Of a stretch of 64,000 bases of DNA, positions 1-8,041 are shown piece by piece. The translations under genes and the position numbers were made by a program. The notes below the pieces were generated by a model, which did not search any database, had not been told where the DNA came from, and was given only the letters and a program-made list of their open reading frames with translations. This DNA comes from Peribacillus muralis (GTDB lineage: Bacteria; Bacillota; Bacilli; Bacillales; DSM-1321), in the NCBI RefSeq assembly GCF_001645685.2, contig NZ_CP017080.1, forward strand, positions 1,788,001 to 1,852,000, written 5' to 3'. Each line of letters begins with the position of its first letter. Position 1 is the stretch's first letter.

Positions 1-389
1 GGATTACCATCGTATTTTTCTTACCGAATATTTGGATCGGCCGTTTGAAAAAATGGGTGGTGTTTTTTGATGCCATAGGTTTAGCGGCATTCGCCATTCA
101 AGGTGCAAACTATGCAGTATCGATTGAAGCTCCATTAATTGTGGTAATCATGGCGGCTACCATGACAGGAGCAGGTGGTGGGATGATACGAGATATATTT
201 GCAGGGCGAAAACCCATGATTTTTCATTCCGAAATTTATGCATTATGGGCAGCTTTTGCTGGCATCGCCATTGGTCTGGGGGCAATTCGTGGACCGTATG
301 CTACATTTTTCCTCTTGATCGTAATCGTTTTCTTAAGAATGATATCGGTCTATTTCAATTGGAATCTACCGCACAAACATACTAAATGA
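1..389 (+). CDS. TRIC/UPF0126-family membrane protein, 5' truncated
   Basis: The reading frame is open from base 3, so the gene begins left of the window and only its C-terminal half is present. Visible are the second glycine-rich repeat with the GGGMIRDIFAGRKP-type signature and three hydrophobic helices. TRIC/UPF0126 (YadS/YvgT-like) proteins are about 205-residue cation channels or glycine-transporter-like membrane proteins made of two three-helix repeats. The segment aligns well by eye with the complete paralogue at 37482-38090, for example DAIGLxAFAIQGAxYAV. The TTG at 45 could start a shorter protein, but homology continues upstream of it. Substrate is unknown. Confidence 0.85.
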   Translation, partial: ITIVFFLPNIWIGRLKKWVVFFDAIGLAAFAIQGANYAVSIEAPLIVVIMAATMTGAGGGMIRDIFAGRKPMIFHSEIYALWAAFAGIAIGLGAIRGPYATFFLLIVIVFLRMISVYFNWNLPHKHTK

Positions 390-450
390 TAATGAAAATC
401 CCTTATAGGAAGGTCAACTGCGAAAAAAAAGAATATATCAATTTTGACTG

Positions 451-480
451 TTGACAAACAATTCGCAAAAATATTATATT
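451..480 (+). promoter_or_regulatory. Predicted sigma-A promoter of cdd
   Basis: A TTGACA -35 box (451-456) and a TATATT -10 box (475-480) are separated by 18 bp. They lie about 75 bp upstream of the cytidine deaminase start. No operator for a known regulator was recognised. Confidence 0.6.
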
Positions 481-483
481 AGA

Positions 484-518
484 AGTCCTGCCAACTAAAT
501 GTTGGTGTAAAGGGGACT
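484..518 (+). promoter_or_regulatory. Two-tier inverted repeat at the cdd transcription start
   Basis: AGTCC (484-488) pairs with GGACT (514-518), and nested CCAAC (491-495) pairs with GTTGG (501-505). The element begins at about the expected transcription start, so it could be a 5'-UTR hairpin or a DNA operator. It does not match the PyrR-binding or purine riboswitch consensus that I know. Confidence 0.35.
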
Positions 519-556
519 GTGAAAGGTTCATTCTTATTTGAAAGAGGATGGATAAA

Positions 557-955
557 ATGAATAAAGAACGATTAATGGAAAGTGCACGGAACATGAAAGC
601 TAAAGCATATGCACCTTATTCCAAATTTCCAGTAGGAGTAGCGTTATTACTAAAAGATGGTACTGTCATTAATGGAGTCAATGTGGAAAATGTTTCATTA
701 GGTGCTACTAATTGTGCAGAGAGAACAGCCATTTTTACTGCAATAGCAAATGGGTATAAAAAAGGTGATTTCCAGGCTATAGCTGTTGCAGGTGATACGG
801 TGGATTTTCTTCCACCTTGCAGTATTTGCAGACAAGTTTTAGCGGAATTTTGTTTACCTGAAATGCCTGTTTATTTAACTAATGAAAAGAGAGATATTTT
901 AGAATTAACATTAAGGGAATTATTACCTTACGCATTCACGGACTTAGAGATGTAA
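557..955 (+). CDS. cdd: Cytidine deaminase
   Basis: This 132-residue protein is the homotetrameric zinc-dependent pyrimidine-salvage enzyme that deaminates cytidine and deoxycytidine to the uridine forms in the cytoplasm. The catalytic signature C53-A-E55 and the PCxxC motif (C88, C91) supply the three zinc-binding cysteines and the proton-shuttling glutamate. Length matches the small Bacillus Cdd. The ATG at 557 is preferred over the in-frame ATG at 548 because AGAGG (543-547) lies at normal distance only from 557. It is monocistronic, with its own promoter and terminator. Confidence 0.95.
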   Translation: MNKERLMESARNMKAKAYAPYSKFPVGVALLLKDGTVINGVNVENVSLGATNCAERTAIFTAIANGYKKGDFQAIAVAGDTVDFLPPCSICRQVLAEFCLPEMPVYLTNEKRDILELTLRELLPYAFTDLEM

Positions 956-988
956 ATGCCTAAGGAATATAAATGTTATTAAAATGTA

Positions 989-1030
989 AGAGCCTGTTAT
1001 GACAATTCTTTGTTCATTTCAGGCTCTTTT
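989..1030 (+). terminator. Rho-independent terminator of cdd
   Basis: AAGAGCCTG (989-997) pairs with CAGGCTCTT (1020-1028), and the 3' arm ends in a short T-run. Confidence 0.75.
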
Positions 1031-1634
1031 GGTTCGTTGACTTAACTTACGATAGAGAAGAAGCACTCCATAAAAAAACGTGCAATGCACTTCAAGCATG
1101 AACATACTCATTCTGCAGGAGCTGAGTATAGTTATGCAAAGACAGCATATGAATGGTACCCCAGGAACTTATTCCTTGCTCGGTAAAAAGCAGCAAGAGC
1201 GAAGAATGATATCATTCCTCCGTAACAAGCATGGATGCCTAACAATATGAATCCTGTAAAGCAACCTCTCCCCACAAGTAATCGATCCTTAACGAGTTTC
1301 TTCTATATAAAATGACAAATTCCAATATCCTAACATTCAAGGTAATCAATTATTTACTAATTCCATTTATGGACGCCAGATATATCCTTTCCATTAAGGT
1401 TTCCAATTCCACGAAGCTTTTCAGCCATTAATATTTGTAGCCCTTCAACTGTTTAATTTGATAAAACGCTCCCTTTAACTAAACTGCGACTGATGGATTT
1501 TTTTCAGAATTGAATAATGGGCATTTTCATTCAAACAAAATTGAAACGCCTAAAGTGAATACTTCGTAAGCAGCAGTTAGCGGCTATTTTTTCTTGAGAA
1601 CGAATCGCGGACTGTAAAAGTTGGAAAAAGTATA
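1031..1634. other. Long intergenic region, no secure gene
   Basis: About 600 bp lies between the cdd terminator and the Fur-controlled promoter. Open frames are short and broken. The only one with some support is a possible 47-residue membrane peptide on the minus strand (1132-1275). No mobile element ends were seen. The segment may be decayed coding DNA. Confidence 0.4.
1132..1275 (-). CDS. Possible small membrane protein (47 aa)
   Basis: A GTG-started frame of 47 residues is preceded on the minus strand by AAGGA at about 10 nt. It contains a glycine-rich hydrophobic stretch of about 28 residues (GCFTGFILLGIHACYGGM onward) and then a basic segment, which fits one or two membrane helices. 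I recognise no family. It sits in non-conserved-looking DNA and could be chance or a gene remnant. Confidence 0.22.
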   Translation of the reverse strand: MGRGCFTGFILLGIHACYGGMISFFALAAFYRARNKFLGYHSYAVFA

Positions 1635-1664
1635 TTGACAATGATAATCATTATCATATAAAAT
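1635..1664 (+). promoter_or_regulatory. Fur-regulated sigma-A promoter
   Basis: TTGACA (1635-1640) and a -10 element (TATAAA 1657-1662 with 16 bp, or TAAAAT 1659-1664 with 18 bp) enclose a perfect Fur box, TGATAATCATTATCA (1642-1656). Iron-loaded Fur bound there would block RNA polymerase. This makes the downstream IDEAL protein-flavodoxin operon an iron-starvation unit. Confidence 0.85.
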
Positions 1665-1676
1665 GATAAATGAAAT

Positions 1677-1691
1677 TGATAATCATTTTCA
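1677..1691 (+). promoter_or_regulatory. Second Fur box
   Basis: TGATAATCATTTTCA matches the 7-1-7 Fur consensus with one mismatch. It begins 35 bp after the start of the first box, just downstream of the predicted transcription start. Confidence 0.7.
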
Positions 1692-1836
1692 ATTGTGTTT
1701 CTTGCCGAAAAAGAAATTTGAAATCAAAGGGAAGACAATATGGTTGGTTGAACAGTAATGGATCAGGAAGAAAAATTTTAAAAATAAAACAAAGAAAAAT
1801 ATCTAAAAAATGAATGTGAGTGGGGGAGTCATACCA

Positions 1837-2235
1837 ATGGATAAAAATCATGTAATTTTAGAGCTATTCCAACATCAAGTAACCTGTTGCTGCCCGGGAG
1901 AAAAGCATCAGCATATGATAGAGTTCTTTCCAGGTGATGTATGGACAATTACGGATGAGCGGAAATATGTGGATTGCCTGGGATGGCACTTTTTAATTGT
2001 GGTGAACGAAGAGTATCAGTTTTTTATGCAAGTGGGGGAAATCGAGGAACTTTATTCCGAGGGCACTATTTGCTCCATCTTGGATTTGGATCTGAGAATT
2101 AACCATTTGGGCTATAAAATAAATGAAGCGCTTGATGCACATGATAGGGAGTCATTTCTTTCGTTTGCTGATGAATTGAGCAACATACAGGAAATAAAGA
2201 ATAAAATGAACACGGAAGATGTGCATGCTTTTTAG
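1837..2235 (+). CDS. IDEAL-domain protein of the Fur operon
   Basis: The 132-residue soluble protein has no assigned function. Its N-terminal half contains a CCC cluster (about residues 17-19) and a mixed beta-type region (DVWTITDERKYVDCLGWHF). Its C-terminal part (about 85-120, NEALDAHDRESFLSFADEL) resembles the IDEAL domain of Firmicutes proteins such as YpiB. The ATG at 1837 follows GGGGGAG at good spacing and is preferred over the in-frame ATG at 1810. It is co-transcribed with the flavodoxin behind a Fur-box promoter, so a role in iron-limited growth is inferred. The position recalls ykuO within B. subtilis ykuNOP, but sequence relationship to YkuO was not established. Confidence 0.7.
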   Translation: MDKNHVILELFQHQVTCCCPGEKHQHMIEFFPGDVWTITDERKYVDCLGWHFLIVVNEEYQFFMQVGEIEELYSEGTICSILDLDLRINHLGYKINEALDAHDRESFLSFADELSNIQEIKNKMNTEDVHAF

Positions 2236-2283
2236 ATAGTTTACTACTTTTTGATAATAGCGTCGTTGGAAGGGGATCATAAC

Positions 2284-2742
2284 ATGTCTAAAATCATTAT
2301 GATTTTTGCAAGTATGAGTGGAAATACAGAAGAAATGGCGGACTCCATTGCAGCAGGAATTAAGGAAAGCGGTGTGGACGTTGAAATGATAGATATAATG
2401 GATAGTCCTGAAGCTTCCATACTTGGAGAGTACGATGGAATCTTATTAGGTGCATATACGTGGGGAGATGGCGATTTACCGGATGATTTTTTAGACTTTT
2501 ATGATGAAATGGAAGATGTAGATCTAACCGGAAAGAAAGCTGCAGTGTTTGGTTCTGGTGATACTTACTATACACATTATTGTGCAGCTGTAGATATTCT
2601 GGACGAAAAATTGCGGGAACGGGGTGCTGATATCGTCCTCGAGGGGTTAAAAGTGGAATTAACCCCAGAAGATGATGATATCAAAAAGTGCCAAGACTTC
2701 GGGAGGGAGTTCATTAAGAAAAGCTTCGTTTCTTCCCTATAG
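2284..2742 (+). CDS. Short-chain flavodoxin
   Basis: This 152-residue FMN protein carries electrons in place of ferredoxin when iron is scarce. The phosphate-binding loop is at the N-terminus (SMSGNTEEMA), followed by the isoalloxazine-flanking loops around GAYTWGDGDLPDDF and FGSGDTYYTHYC. Its length is that of YkuN/YkuP-type short-chain flavodoxins. The ATG at 2284 has a GGAAGGGGA ribosome site; the upstream alternative start at 2251 has none. It is second in the Fur-controlled pair, which fits the known iron regulation of Bacillus flavodoxins. Confidence 0.92.
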   Translation: MSKIIMIFASMSGNTEEMADSIAAGIKESGVDVEMIDIMDSPEASILGEYDGILLGAYTWGDGDLPDDFLDFYDEMEDVDLTGKKAAVFGSGDTYYTHYCAAVDILDEKLRERGADIVLEGLKVELTPEDDDIKKCQDFGREFIKKSFVSSL

Positions 2743-2780
2743 TATTAGACATCATATGAATAGAGGAGTGAAGGGGATTG

Positions 2781-3551
2781 ATGGGGAAGGAATATCAGGT
2801 TTCGATTGCCACTTTGACGGATTACCATTTACAAGATTTTATAAGATGCCCTTATCAATTTTACTTTCATCATATAGAAGGAAAAAACACCACTCAACAA
2901 AATTGGAGAAAGATGGTTCAATTAGTGATTAATCAGGTTGTAAGTCGATATTATAAACTTCCCCCTGCAAACCAGACGGCCAAGAAGGTTATGGAGTTAA
3001 TAGATGAGCATTCGAGAGTCATGGATGTACGTCAGTTTGATTCGAAAATTCATTATTATAGGGCTCTTGCCAAAATAACTGATTACTTAATCAAATTTTT
3101 AACATCTGGGAAAAACGAATATCCTCCTTTATTTTTATATGAAAAATTCAACATGGTTATTAGTGAGCTAGGAACCGACCTTTCCTTGATTCTTGACGTG
3201 GCAGAATGGTCAAGCAACTCATTCATCATCAAGAAATTTTTAGTCGATACTAATGAAGAAATGACCGTTTTGTTCATTCATATGATTTCGGTATTTTGTC
3301 AGAAGGCATTTGGTCGACTACCGGAAAGAATGGAGATAATCTCGCTTATGGACGGTAAAATGAAAACGTATATTCCAACCATGAATGATGTTTCTGACGG
3401 ATTGGAGTACCTCAACATAATCAAGAGTCTTTTACAAAATCCCAAAGAATATTCGAAAACAGATTGCTTAACGGTTTGTAACAGCTGTTCTTATCGAGAA
3501 AGATGTAATGAAGGTATTCATATTAATCTTGAAAGTATTACTATTCAGTAA
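2781..3551 (+). CDS. Cas4/AddB-like PD-(D/E)XK protein with Fe-S cysteines
   Basis: The 256-residue protein starts like RecB-family nucleases (LxDFIRCPYQFYFHHIEG). It ends with a cysteine cluster, CLTVCNSCSYRERC. One N-terminal and three C-terminal cysteines are the layout of the 4Fe-4S cluster in Cas4, AddB and related exonucleases. The central strand region (LSLILDVAEW, then SFIIKKFLV) occupies the place of the D...(D/E)xK active site. The acidic residue before the lysine seems to be missing, so catalysis may be lost. No CRISPR or recombination partner is adjacent. ATG 2781 and TTG 2778 are both possible starts behind AAGGGG. Confidence 0.65.
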   Translation: MGKEYQVSIATLTDYHLQDFIRCPYQFYFHHIEGKNTTQQNWRKMVQLVINQVVSRYYKLPPANQTAKKVMELIDEHSRVMDVRQFDSKIHYYRALAKITDYLIKFLTSGKNEYPPLFLYEKFNMVISELGTDLSLILDVAEWSSNSFIIKKFLVDTNEEMTVLFIHMISVFCQKAFGRLPERMEIISLMDGKMKTYIPTMNDVSDGLEYLNIIKSLLQNPKEYSKTDCLTVCNSCSYRERCNEGIHINLESITIQ

Positions 3552-3685
3552 TGGTTTTCAAGGTTGCGGCAAAGTTGTATCTTCCTTCTCATATCCGATA
3601 TAAGCATGTAAGTTGAGTTTTTTTAAGCCCCAGTGATGAAAGGGGAGATAACTGACTTGAAACTAGGAAATTACATAATTTAGTA

Positions 3686-3722
3686 ATGCGGATTATACCA
3701 TTCAGGGATAATCCGCATTTTA
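3686..3722 (+). terminator. Hairpin, probable terminator
   Basis: AATGCGGATTAT (3686-3697) pairs perfectly with ATAATCCGCATT (3709-3720), followed by a weak T-run. A second palindrome, TTTACGTTA/TAACGTAAA (3719-3738), overlaps its end. The pair separates two convergent genes. Confidence 0.6.
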
Positions 3723-3791
3723 CGTTAAATAACGTAAAATATGACCGGAGCAATGAATATGGAAAAGGCTCTTTGCTGTATTTTTCATGGG

Positions 3792-4670
3792 TCATTCATA
3801 TCCGGTTACAATTACTCCATCTATATTGTTGCCCGAGATATCATAATTGTTATTCTTTGGAACCTTAATAGTCATGTTTTCAGAAACGAAATAATAAGAA
3901 ATCGTATATTTTATCCCATTAACAATTGCAGATGCCATCTTTTCTTTTTTTAGGTACTTTAAATATTCTTCCAACGCGAAATTTTTCTTATGCATTATCG
4001 CGCTGTGTGGTAAACCTACATAGCGAATATGCCATGGTTCATATTGAATTCCAGTAATATCGATCTTGTCTCTAGGATAGCGTAGAATAAAGCCATATTT
4101 CCAAGCATTTTTTTCTATCCATTTTCCTTCAGGTGCTTCACTCATCTTCATTTGGGAAGAGCCTACATCAAGTGATAAACCCAGATTGTGTTCACTATAG
4201 CCTGCTGGCAAGGCATAGTCAGGTCCCGCTTTCTGGTAGATTTCTCGTTGTTCATTAAGGTCCCGGTATCCACTATTAATCAAGAAATGGTGAACCCCGT
4301 CTTTTTCAGCAGCAGAAATCATCTTCAAAAATTCTTGGGCTACATTCTCTGATAACTTCATTTCGCTATCAAGGATTCCGTATCCCTTCGTTAATTCCTT
4401 GTGTCCAAATAAATCCAAGATATCGGACTTTACACTCTTTTGGTGAACGGGATATTCACTGTTGACCAAGAGTAGATTTCCCTGATAAATCTGTTCTTTG
4501 GAAATCTTTTTCTGTTGAGTGTTTTTAGGTATCCCTATATCAGCCAATTTGATTTTTTCATATTGATTATATTCTTGAATCTCAACTTTCCCTTGAAAAG
4601 TCGGTGCTATATAAGCTACCGCCAAACCTATACACAATGCAAAAAATAATAAAAACCCCATCTTCTTCAA
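3792..4670 (-). CDS. vanY: VanY-type D-Ala-D-Ala carboxypeptidase
   Basis: This 292-residue membrane-anchored zinc peptidase has an N-terminal hydrophobic signal-anchor (about 5-25) and the VanY/M15 catalytic domain. The motif S159-E-H161-N-L-G-L-S-L-D168 supplies His and Asp zinc ligands, and E211-P-W-H214 supplies the catalytic Glu and third ligand. R135 in SGYRD is the conserved substrate-binding arginine. The family removes the terminal D-Ala from peptidoglycan precursors. The C-terminal 60 residues continue past the domain and are not recognised. It lies just downstream of a VanRS-like pair on the same strand, so sensory control by cell-wall stress is likely. No vanH, vanA or vanX gene is nearby, so glycopeptide resistance cannot be claimed. 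Confidence 0.88.
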   Translation of the reverse strand: MKKMGFLLFFALCIGLAVAYIAPTFQGKVEIQEYNQYEKIKLADIGIPKNTQQKKISKEQIYQGNLLLVNSEYPVHQKSVKSDILDLFGHKELTKGYGILDSEMKLSENVAQEFLKMISAAEKDGVHHFLINSGYRDLNEQREIYQKAGPDYALPAGYSEHNLGLSLDVGSSQMKMSEAPEGKWIEKNAWKYGFILRYPRDKIDITGIQYEPWHIRYVGLPHSAIMHKKNFALEEYLKYLKKEKMASAIVNGIKYTISYYFVSENMTIKVPKNNNYDISGNNIDGVIVTGYE

Positions 4671-4753
4671 TTTAAGTTTCCTCCTTGATCTTACCTTCTT
4701 ATAAGATAGGACAAACTTTTTAAAGAAAGAATGGGGTAATTCTTAAATTTTTC

Positions 4754-5878
4754 TTAAATTGTTTTTTTGTTTAGATCATTCAATACCATTTTTTGAGGCA
4801 AACGAACTTCGAATACTGTACGCTTAAAACTGCTTTCGGCAGTAATTGTCCCATCATGCTGCTCCACGATATTTTTGGCAATGAATAAGCCTAGACCAGT
4901 GCTATCCCCATGATGAGTTCGAGCTTTGTCACCTGTATAAAACATATCAAAGAGATGTGGCAGCTCATTTTGGGGGATGAGATCACCGTAATTCACAACT
5001 TGAACAACTAAATTCCCTGAATGTATGAAGCCATTAATATCCACAAACTGACCATCGCTTCCATAACGATTCGCATTGGTTAGAAGATTTTCAAACAAAC
5101 GAGCTAAAAGCTCACCGTCGGCCACAATAAATAATTGATCGGGAATATTCATACGTGCAGTCAAATGATTTTTCTCAAAAACGGGAAATAATTCTTCCGT
5201 TAATTGATTGAGCAAATCAGTTAAATTAATTTGCTTCTTATTAACAGGAAGCATACCATAGTTCATTCTCGTTATTTCGAATAATTCATCTATAAGCCGT
5301 TCTAAACGCTGTGATTTGGTAAAGGCAATCGTTAAAAAATGTCTGATCTGCTCTTTAGTCAAGTTTTCATCTTTAAGCATTAAATCAATATAACCCAAAA
5401 TAGATGTAAGTGGTGTACGCAGATCGTGTGCTAAATTTACGACCAGCTGATCCTTGCTGCTTTCAGAAAAATCTCCTCTTTCTATTGCTTCTTTCAACGT
5501 TTCACTTGCCAAGTTGATATCTTGGGCAATATCTTTGAATTCGTCATTTGATTTAATTTGAACTGTGTATGAGAAGTCTCCCCGAGCGAGAAAATGTATT
5601 CCGGTTGAAATTTCGTTGAAATAGGTCGAATAGCGCCGAGTAAGTAAATAAAAAAACAAAATCGATAGCGGGAGGAATAGTAGTAAAAAGAAGTTAATGT
5701 CGCCCATTCCATTCATCATTTGACGATAATAAGTCAGTCTGTCCCCAAACTGGACATAGGTATGATAATAAATTTGAAGTCCTTTAAAAATTAAATAGGT
5801 GATGATACCAGACAGAAGCATACTTAAACCAAATAACAACACCATCTTTGAACGAAAGCTGCGTACTACTTTAGCCAT
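4754..5878 (-). CDS. VanS-like sensor histidine kinase
   Basis: The 374-residue membrane kinase has two helices (about 11-33 and 61-80) enclosing a very short external loop, then HAMP (about 80-133). The HisKA box has phospho-acceptor H151 in NLAHDLRTPLTS. The HATPase domain shows ENLLTNANRYG (N box) and GLGLFIAKNIV (G box). The short extracellular loop resembles VanS and intramembrane-sensing kinases. The ATG at 5878 overlaps the stop of the response regulator, showing translational coupling; an upstream frame extension to 6013 lies wholly inside that gene and is rejected. Confidence 0.9.
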   Translation of the reverse strand: MAKVVRSFRSKMVLLFGLSMLLSGIITYLIFKGLQIYYHTYVQFGDRLTYYRQMMNGMGDINFFLLLFLPLSILFFYLLTRRYSTYFNEISTGIHFLARGDFSYTVQIKSNDEFKDIAQDINLASETLKEAIERGDFSESSKDQLVVNLAHDLRTPLTSILGYIDLMLKDENLTKEQIRHFLTIAFTKSQRLERLIDELFEITRMNYGMLPVNKKQINLTDLLNQLTEELFPVFEKNHLTARMNIPDQLFIVADGELLARLFENLLTNANRYGSDGQFVDINGFIHSGNLVVQVVNYGDLIPQNELPHLFDMFYTGDKARTHHGDSTGLGLFIAKNIVEQHDGTITAESSFKRTVFEVRLPQKMVLNDLNKKTI

Positions 5879-6566
5879 TGAATGCATATCCAACACCCCA
5901 TACAGTTTTAATCCACTTATTCTGTTGTTTATTTTCTTCAAGTTTTTTTCGTAACGTACGGATATGGACCATAACGGTATTTCCACTTTCAAAATAAGCT
6001 TCGCCCCACACATTCTGGAAGATATTTTCCACGCTATACACCTTCTTCGGATGACTGGCTAATAAATATAAAATATCGAACTCTTTAGGGGTAAGTTCAA
6101 TATTTTCACCATATAAATGAACTGTGCGCTGATCAGCAGAAATAATGAGACCACCAAATTCCAAGGTCTTTTTATGATTGGTTATAGGCTGATTTAACTT
6201 CGTGAAACGCCTCAACTGAGCATTTACACGAGCAACCAATTCCATGGGGATGAATGGTTTGGTCATATAATCATCTGCTCCAATAACAAGTCCGTGTACC
6301 TTATCGAAATCAGAGGTTTTAGCGCTCAAAAATATGATAGGCATATTATGCCCCTCGCGGATGTGACGGATTACTTCATATCCATCCATTTTCGGCATCA
6401 TGATATCCAGTATCAGCAAATCAATCGTTTTTGTCTCGGTAACATGAAGGGCTTCTTGTCCATCAGACACTTTAATTACATGGTACCCCTCTTTTTCTAA
6501 AAGGATGGCAATTAAATCTGCAATTTCCTTCTCATCATCAGCCACTAAAATTGATATTCGTTTCAT
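5871..6566 (-). CDS. VanR-like OmpR-family response regulator
   Basis: The 231-residue protein has a receiver domain (acidic pair D10-D11, phospho-acceptor D54 in LILDIMMPKMDG) and a C-terminal winged-helix DNA-binding domain. The latter carries the LTPKEFDILYLLASHP and VMVHIRTLRKKLE signatures. It is the first gene of the regulator-kinase-carboxypeptidase unit and probably activates vanY and its own operon. Target sequences were not identified. Confidence 0.92.
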   Translation of the reverse strand: MKRISILVADDEKEIADLIAILLEKEGYHVIKVSDGQEALHVTETKTIDLLILDIMMPKMDGYEVIRHIREGHNMPIIFLSAKTSDFDKVHGLVIGADDYMTKPFIPMELVARVNAQLRRFTKLNQPITNHKKTLEFGGLIISADQRTVHLYGENIELTPKEFDILYLLASHPKKVYSVENIFQNVWGEAYFESGNTVMVHIRTLRKKLEENKQQNKWIKTVWGVGYAFNG

Positions 6567-6987
6567 CCATTCCCACTCCTATAAAAAATTACAAACTAAT
6601 TGATTCTTGTCATACGAAACGCTATAGCTCTGGGCCTCATTATGACTGATAATTTATGTAGGCTATATTATTATTATTTTCCATTATAGCTCCACCTACT
6701 TCAAGAACCTGGCCATTTTTCTCAACTGTTTCTAATACTATTGCTATCCAGCCGTTTAAGCAACCTTCAATTGCTCTCATTATTTCTCGCTTAACTGGTT
6801 ATGGTGATTCTCGTTTTAGCAACGGAAGCTAGTTAAAAAGAAAAAAAGTACGCCGGTATGATTATATGAGCGTATAGGGAAAGAGTGGAAGGGGATTACG
6901 GAATGTGCGACTAAACGGAACATGTCCGAAGCAAGAGAGGGCGTTAATTATTCAGCCATGATTGCAACAAAAGTGATATGTAATGAT
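6567..6987. other. Intergenic region upstream of vanR-like gene
   Basis: About 420 bp lies between the divergently arranged regulator and the cupin terminator. No convincing gene was found; the frame at about 6866-7030 lacks a start. Promoters of the regulator operon should lie near 6570-6700 but no strong consensus was identified. Confidence 0.35.
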
Positions 6988-7022
6988 AAGCGATGGAATG
7001 AAGTGACTCCATCGCTTTTTTG
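6988..7022 (-). terminator. Terminator downstream of the cupin gene
   Basis: AAGCGATGGA (6988-6997) and TCCATCGCTT (7008-7017) form a perfect stem just beyond the stop of the minus-strand cupin gene. The T-run follows on the plus strand (7016-7021), so it is best for plus transcripts and perhaps bidirectional. Confidence 0.6.
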
Positions 7023-7025
7023 TTT

Positions 7026-7736
7026 TCAATAATAATAATATTGGGGGTTAGCTGGAATTTGATGGTTATATGCAGCAGGATAGACCTGGTTATCATATTG
7101 ATTGATATATTGCGGATATTGCTGCTGCGGAAATTGCGATTGTTGTTGCTGGTGATGTTGTGGCTGTTGCTGTTGATGCTGCTGTGTTTCTTCTTCAGTA
7201 CTTCTTTGGCAGTTGGCTGGTGGTCCGATGAATGTTGCCGGCTGTACGGGGGCAACTGCTTTTTTCCATTGGTTTTCATCCATGCAATAAGTGTGCGCCA
7301 TAATATTTGCTGGTGTCAATTTCAAAATATCGGAACCAAGCACGACTTCAGGAGTTGGCGCATCAAAAATGGCCAGCAGATGTGTATTATCGGAATTAGC
7401 TACTTCATAATGCCACCAGCCTTGTGGAACGTTTGCGACTTGACCTTGCTTAAGCGGATAGTTTTGAATTTGTTTCGTGAAAGGATTTAGTAGCGAAACC
7501 GTTGCGGCACCAGAGATACAGTAAACGAGTTCAGCGGCATTTTGGTGATAATGCGGTTCTACGACATTGTTCCTGCTGAGGTAGATATCTAGTAAAGAAA
7601 CATTTTCAAGCGTGTTTAGTTGTTTGATACCTACTACATTAATATAGTTTTGATCATCTTTTTTAAAGAGATTGCTATTATTGGCATCGAAAAAAAATTG
7701 CGTGGAGGGGGATGTATAATCCATATATGAAACCAT
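7026..7736 (-). CDS. Cupin-domain protein with Gln/His-rich tail
   Basis: The 236-residue protein has a single cupin beta-barrel (about residues 40-130). The metal motif 1 is PHYHQNAAELVYCISG and motif 2 centres on GWWHYE. From about residue 180 it is low-complexity: runs of Q, H and P ending in four tyrosines. Such tails are seen on spore-surface or secreted Bacillus proteins, but no signal peptide is present. Enzymatic function cannot be inferred; many cupins bind sugars or small acids. The start ATG at 7736 follows AAGGAATG at rather long spacing. Confidence 0.75.
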   Translation of the reverse strand: MVSYMDYTSPSTQFFFDANNSNLFKKDDQNYINVVGIKQLNTLENVSLLDIYLSRNNVVEPHYHQNAAELVYCISGAATVSLLNPFTKQIQNYPLKQGQVANVPQGWWHYEVANSDNTHLLAIFDAPTPEVVLGSDILKLTPANIMAHTYCMDENQWKKAVAPVQPATFIGPPANCQRSTEEETQQHQQQQPQHHQQQQSQFPQQQYPQYINQYDNQVYPAAYNHQIPANPQYYYY

Positions 7737-7970
7737 GAAAGTATCATTCCTTTTCTAAAGACTTGATTCTGCAGGATATGTTCGTTGTCAATTAAATGTG
7801 CAAATGCCTAATCATTTTTTGTACCATTAACAAGAGTGATCATTTTAATGGGGATCGATCGTTTAAAAATATGGATGGAATTAAATAGTTTTATGTTGGA
7901 TTTCTATAAACTGAAACTGTTAATCTGAATGTTTTGCATAATCGAAATTTTAATAAGCAGAATTTTCCCA

Positions 7971-8000
7971 TTGCGTGTGTTTAAATTAGAGTGATATAAT
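7971..8000 (+). promoter_or_regulatory. Predicted extended -10 promoter of the OPT gene
   Basis: TTGCGT (7971-7976), an 18-bp spacer and TATAAT (7995-8000) preceded by TG at the extended -10 position. It is 42 bp upstream of the transporter start. The remaining 7737-7970 region shows nothing further. Confidence 0.6.
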
Positions 8001-8041
8001 GTTTTTTATGATTTTAAAGTTAAACATAGGAAGTGGCTAAA

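Noticed and set aside
1654..1851. 65-codon minus-strand frame
   Set aside because: It lies across the Fur-controlled promoter and ribosome site of the flavodoxin operon and has no ribosome site of its own.
3692..3740. Two adjacent palindromes taken as a possible insertion-site scar
   Set aside because: The first is explained by a terminator, and no target duplication or transposase remnant accompanies them.
5879..6013. 45-codon N-terminal extension of the sensor kinase
   Set aside because: It lies within the response regulator gene. The ATG at 5878 with a stop-start overlap gives the normal two-helix kinase.
3792..6566. Glycopeptide resistance operon
   Set aside because: Only regulator, kinase and VanY-type enzymes are present; vanH, van ligase and vanX are missing from the surroundings.
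7020..7490. 156-codon plus-strand frame opposite the cupin gene
   Set aside because: It is the complement of Gln/His-rich repeats (CAA/CAG codons reading as Leu-rich sequence) and has no start signal.
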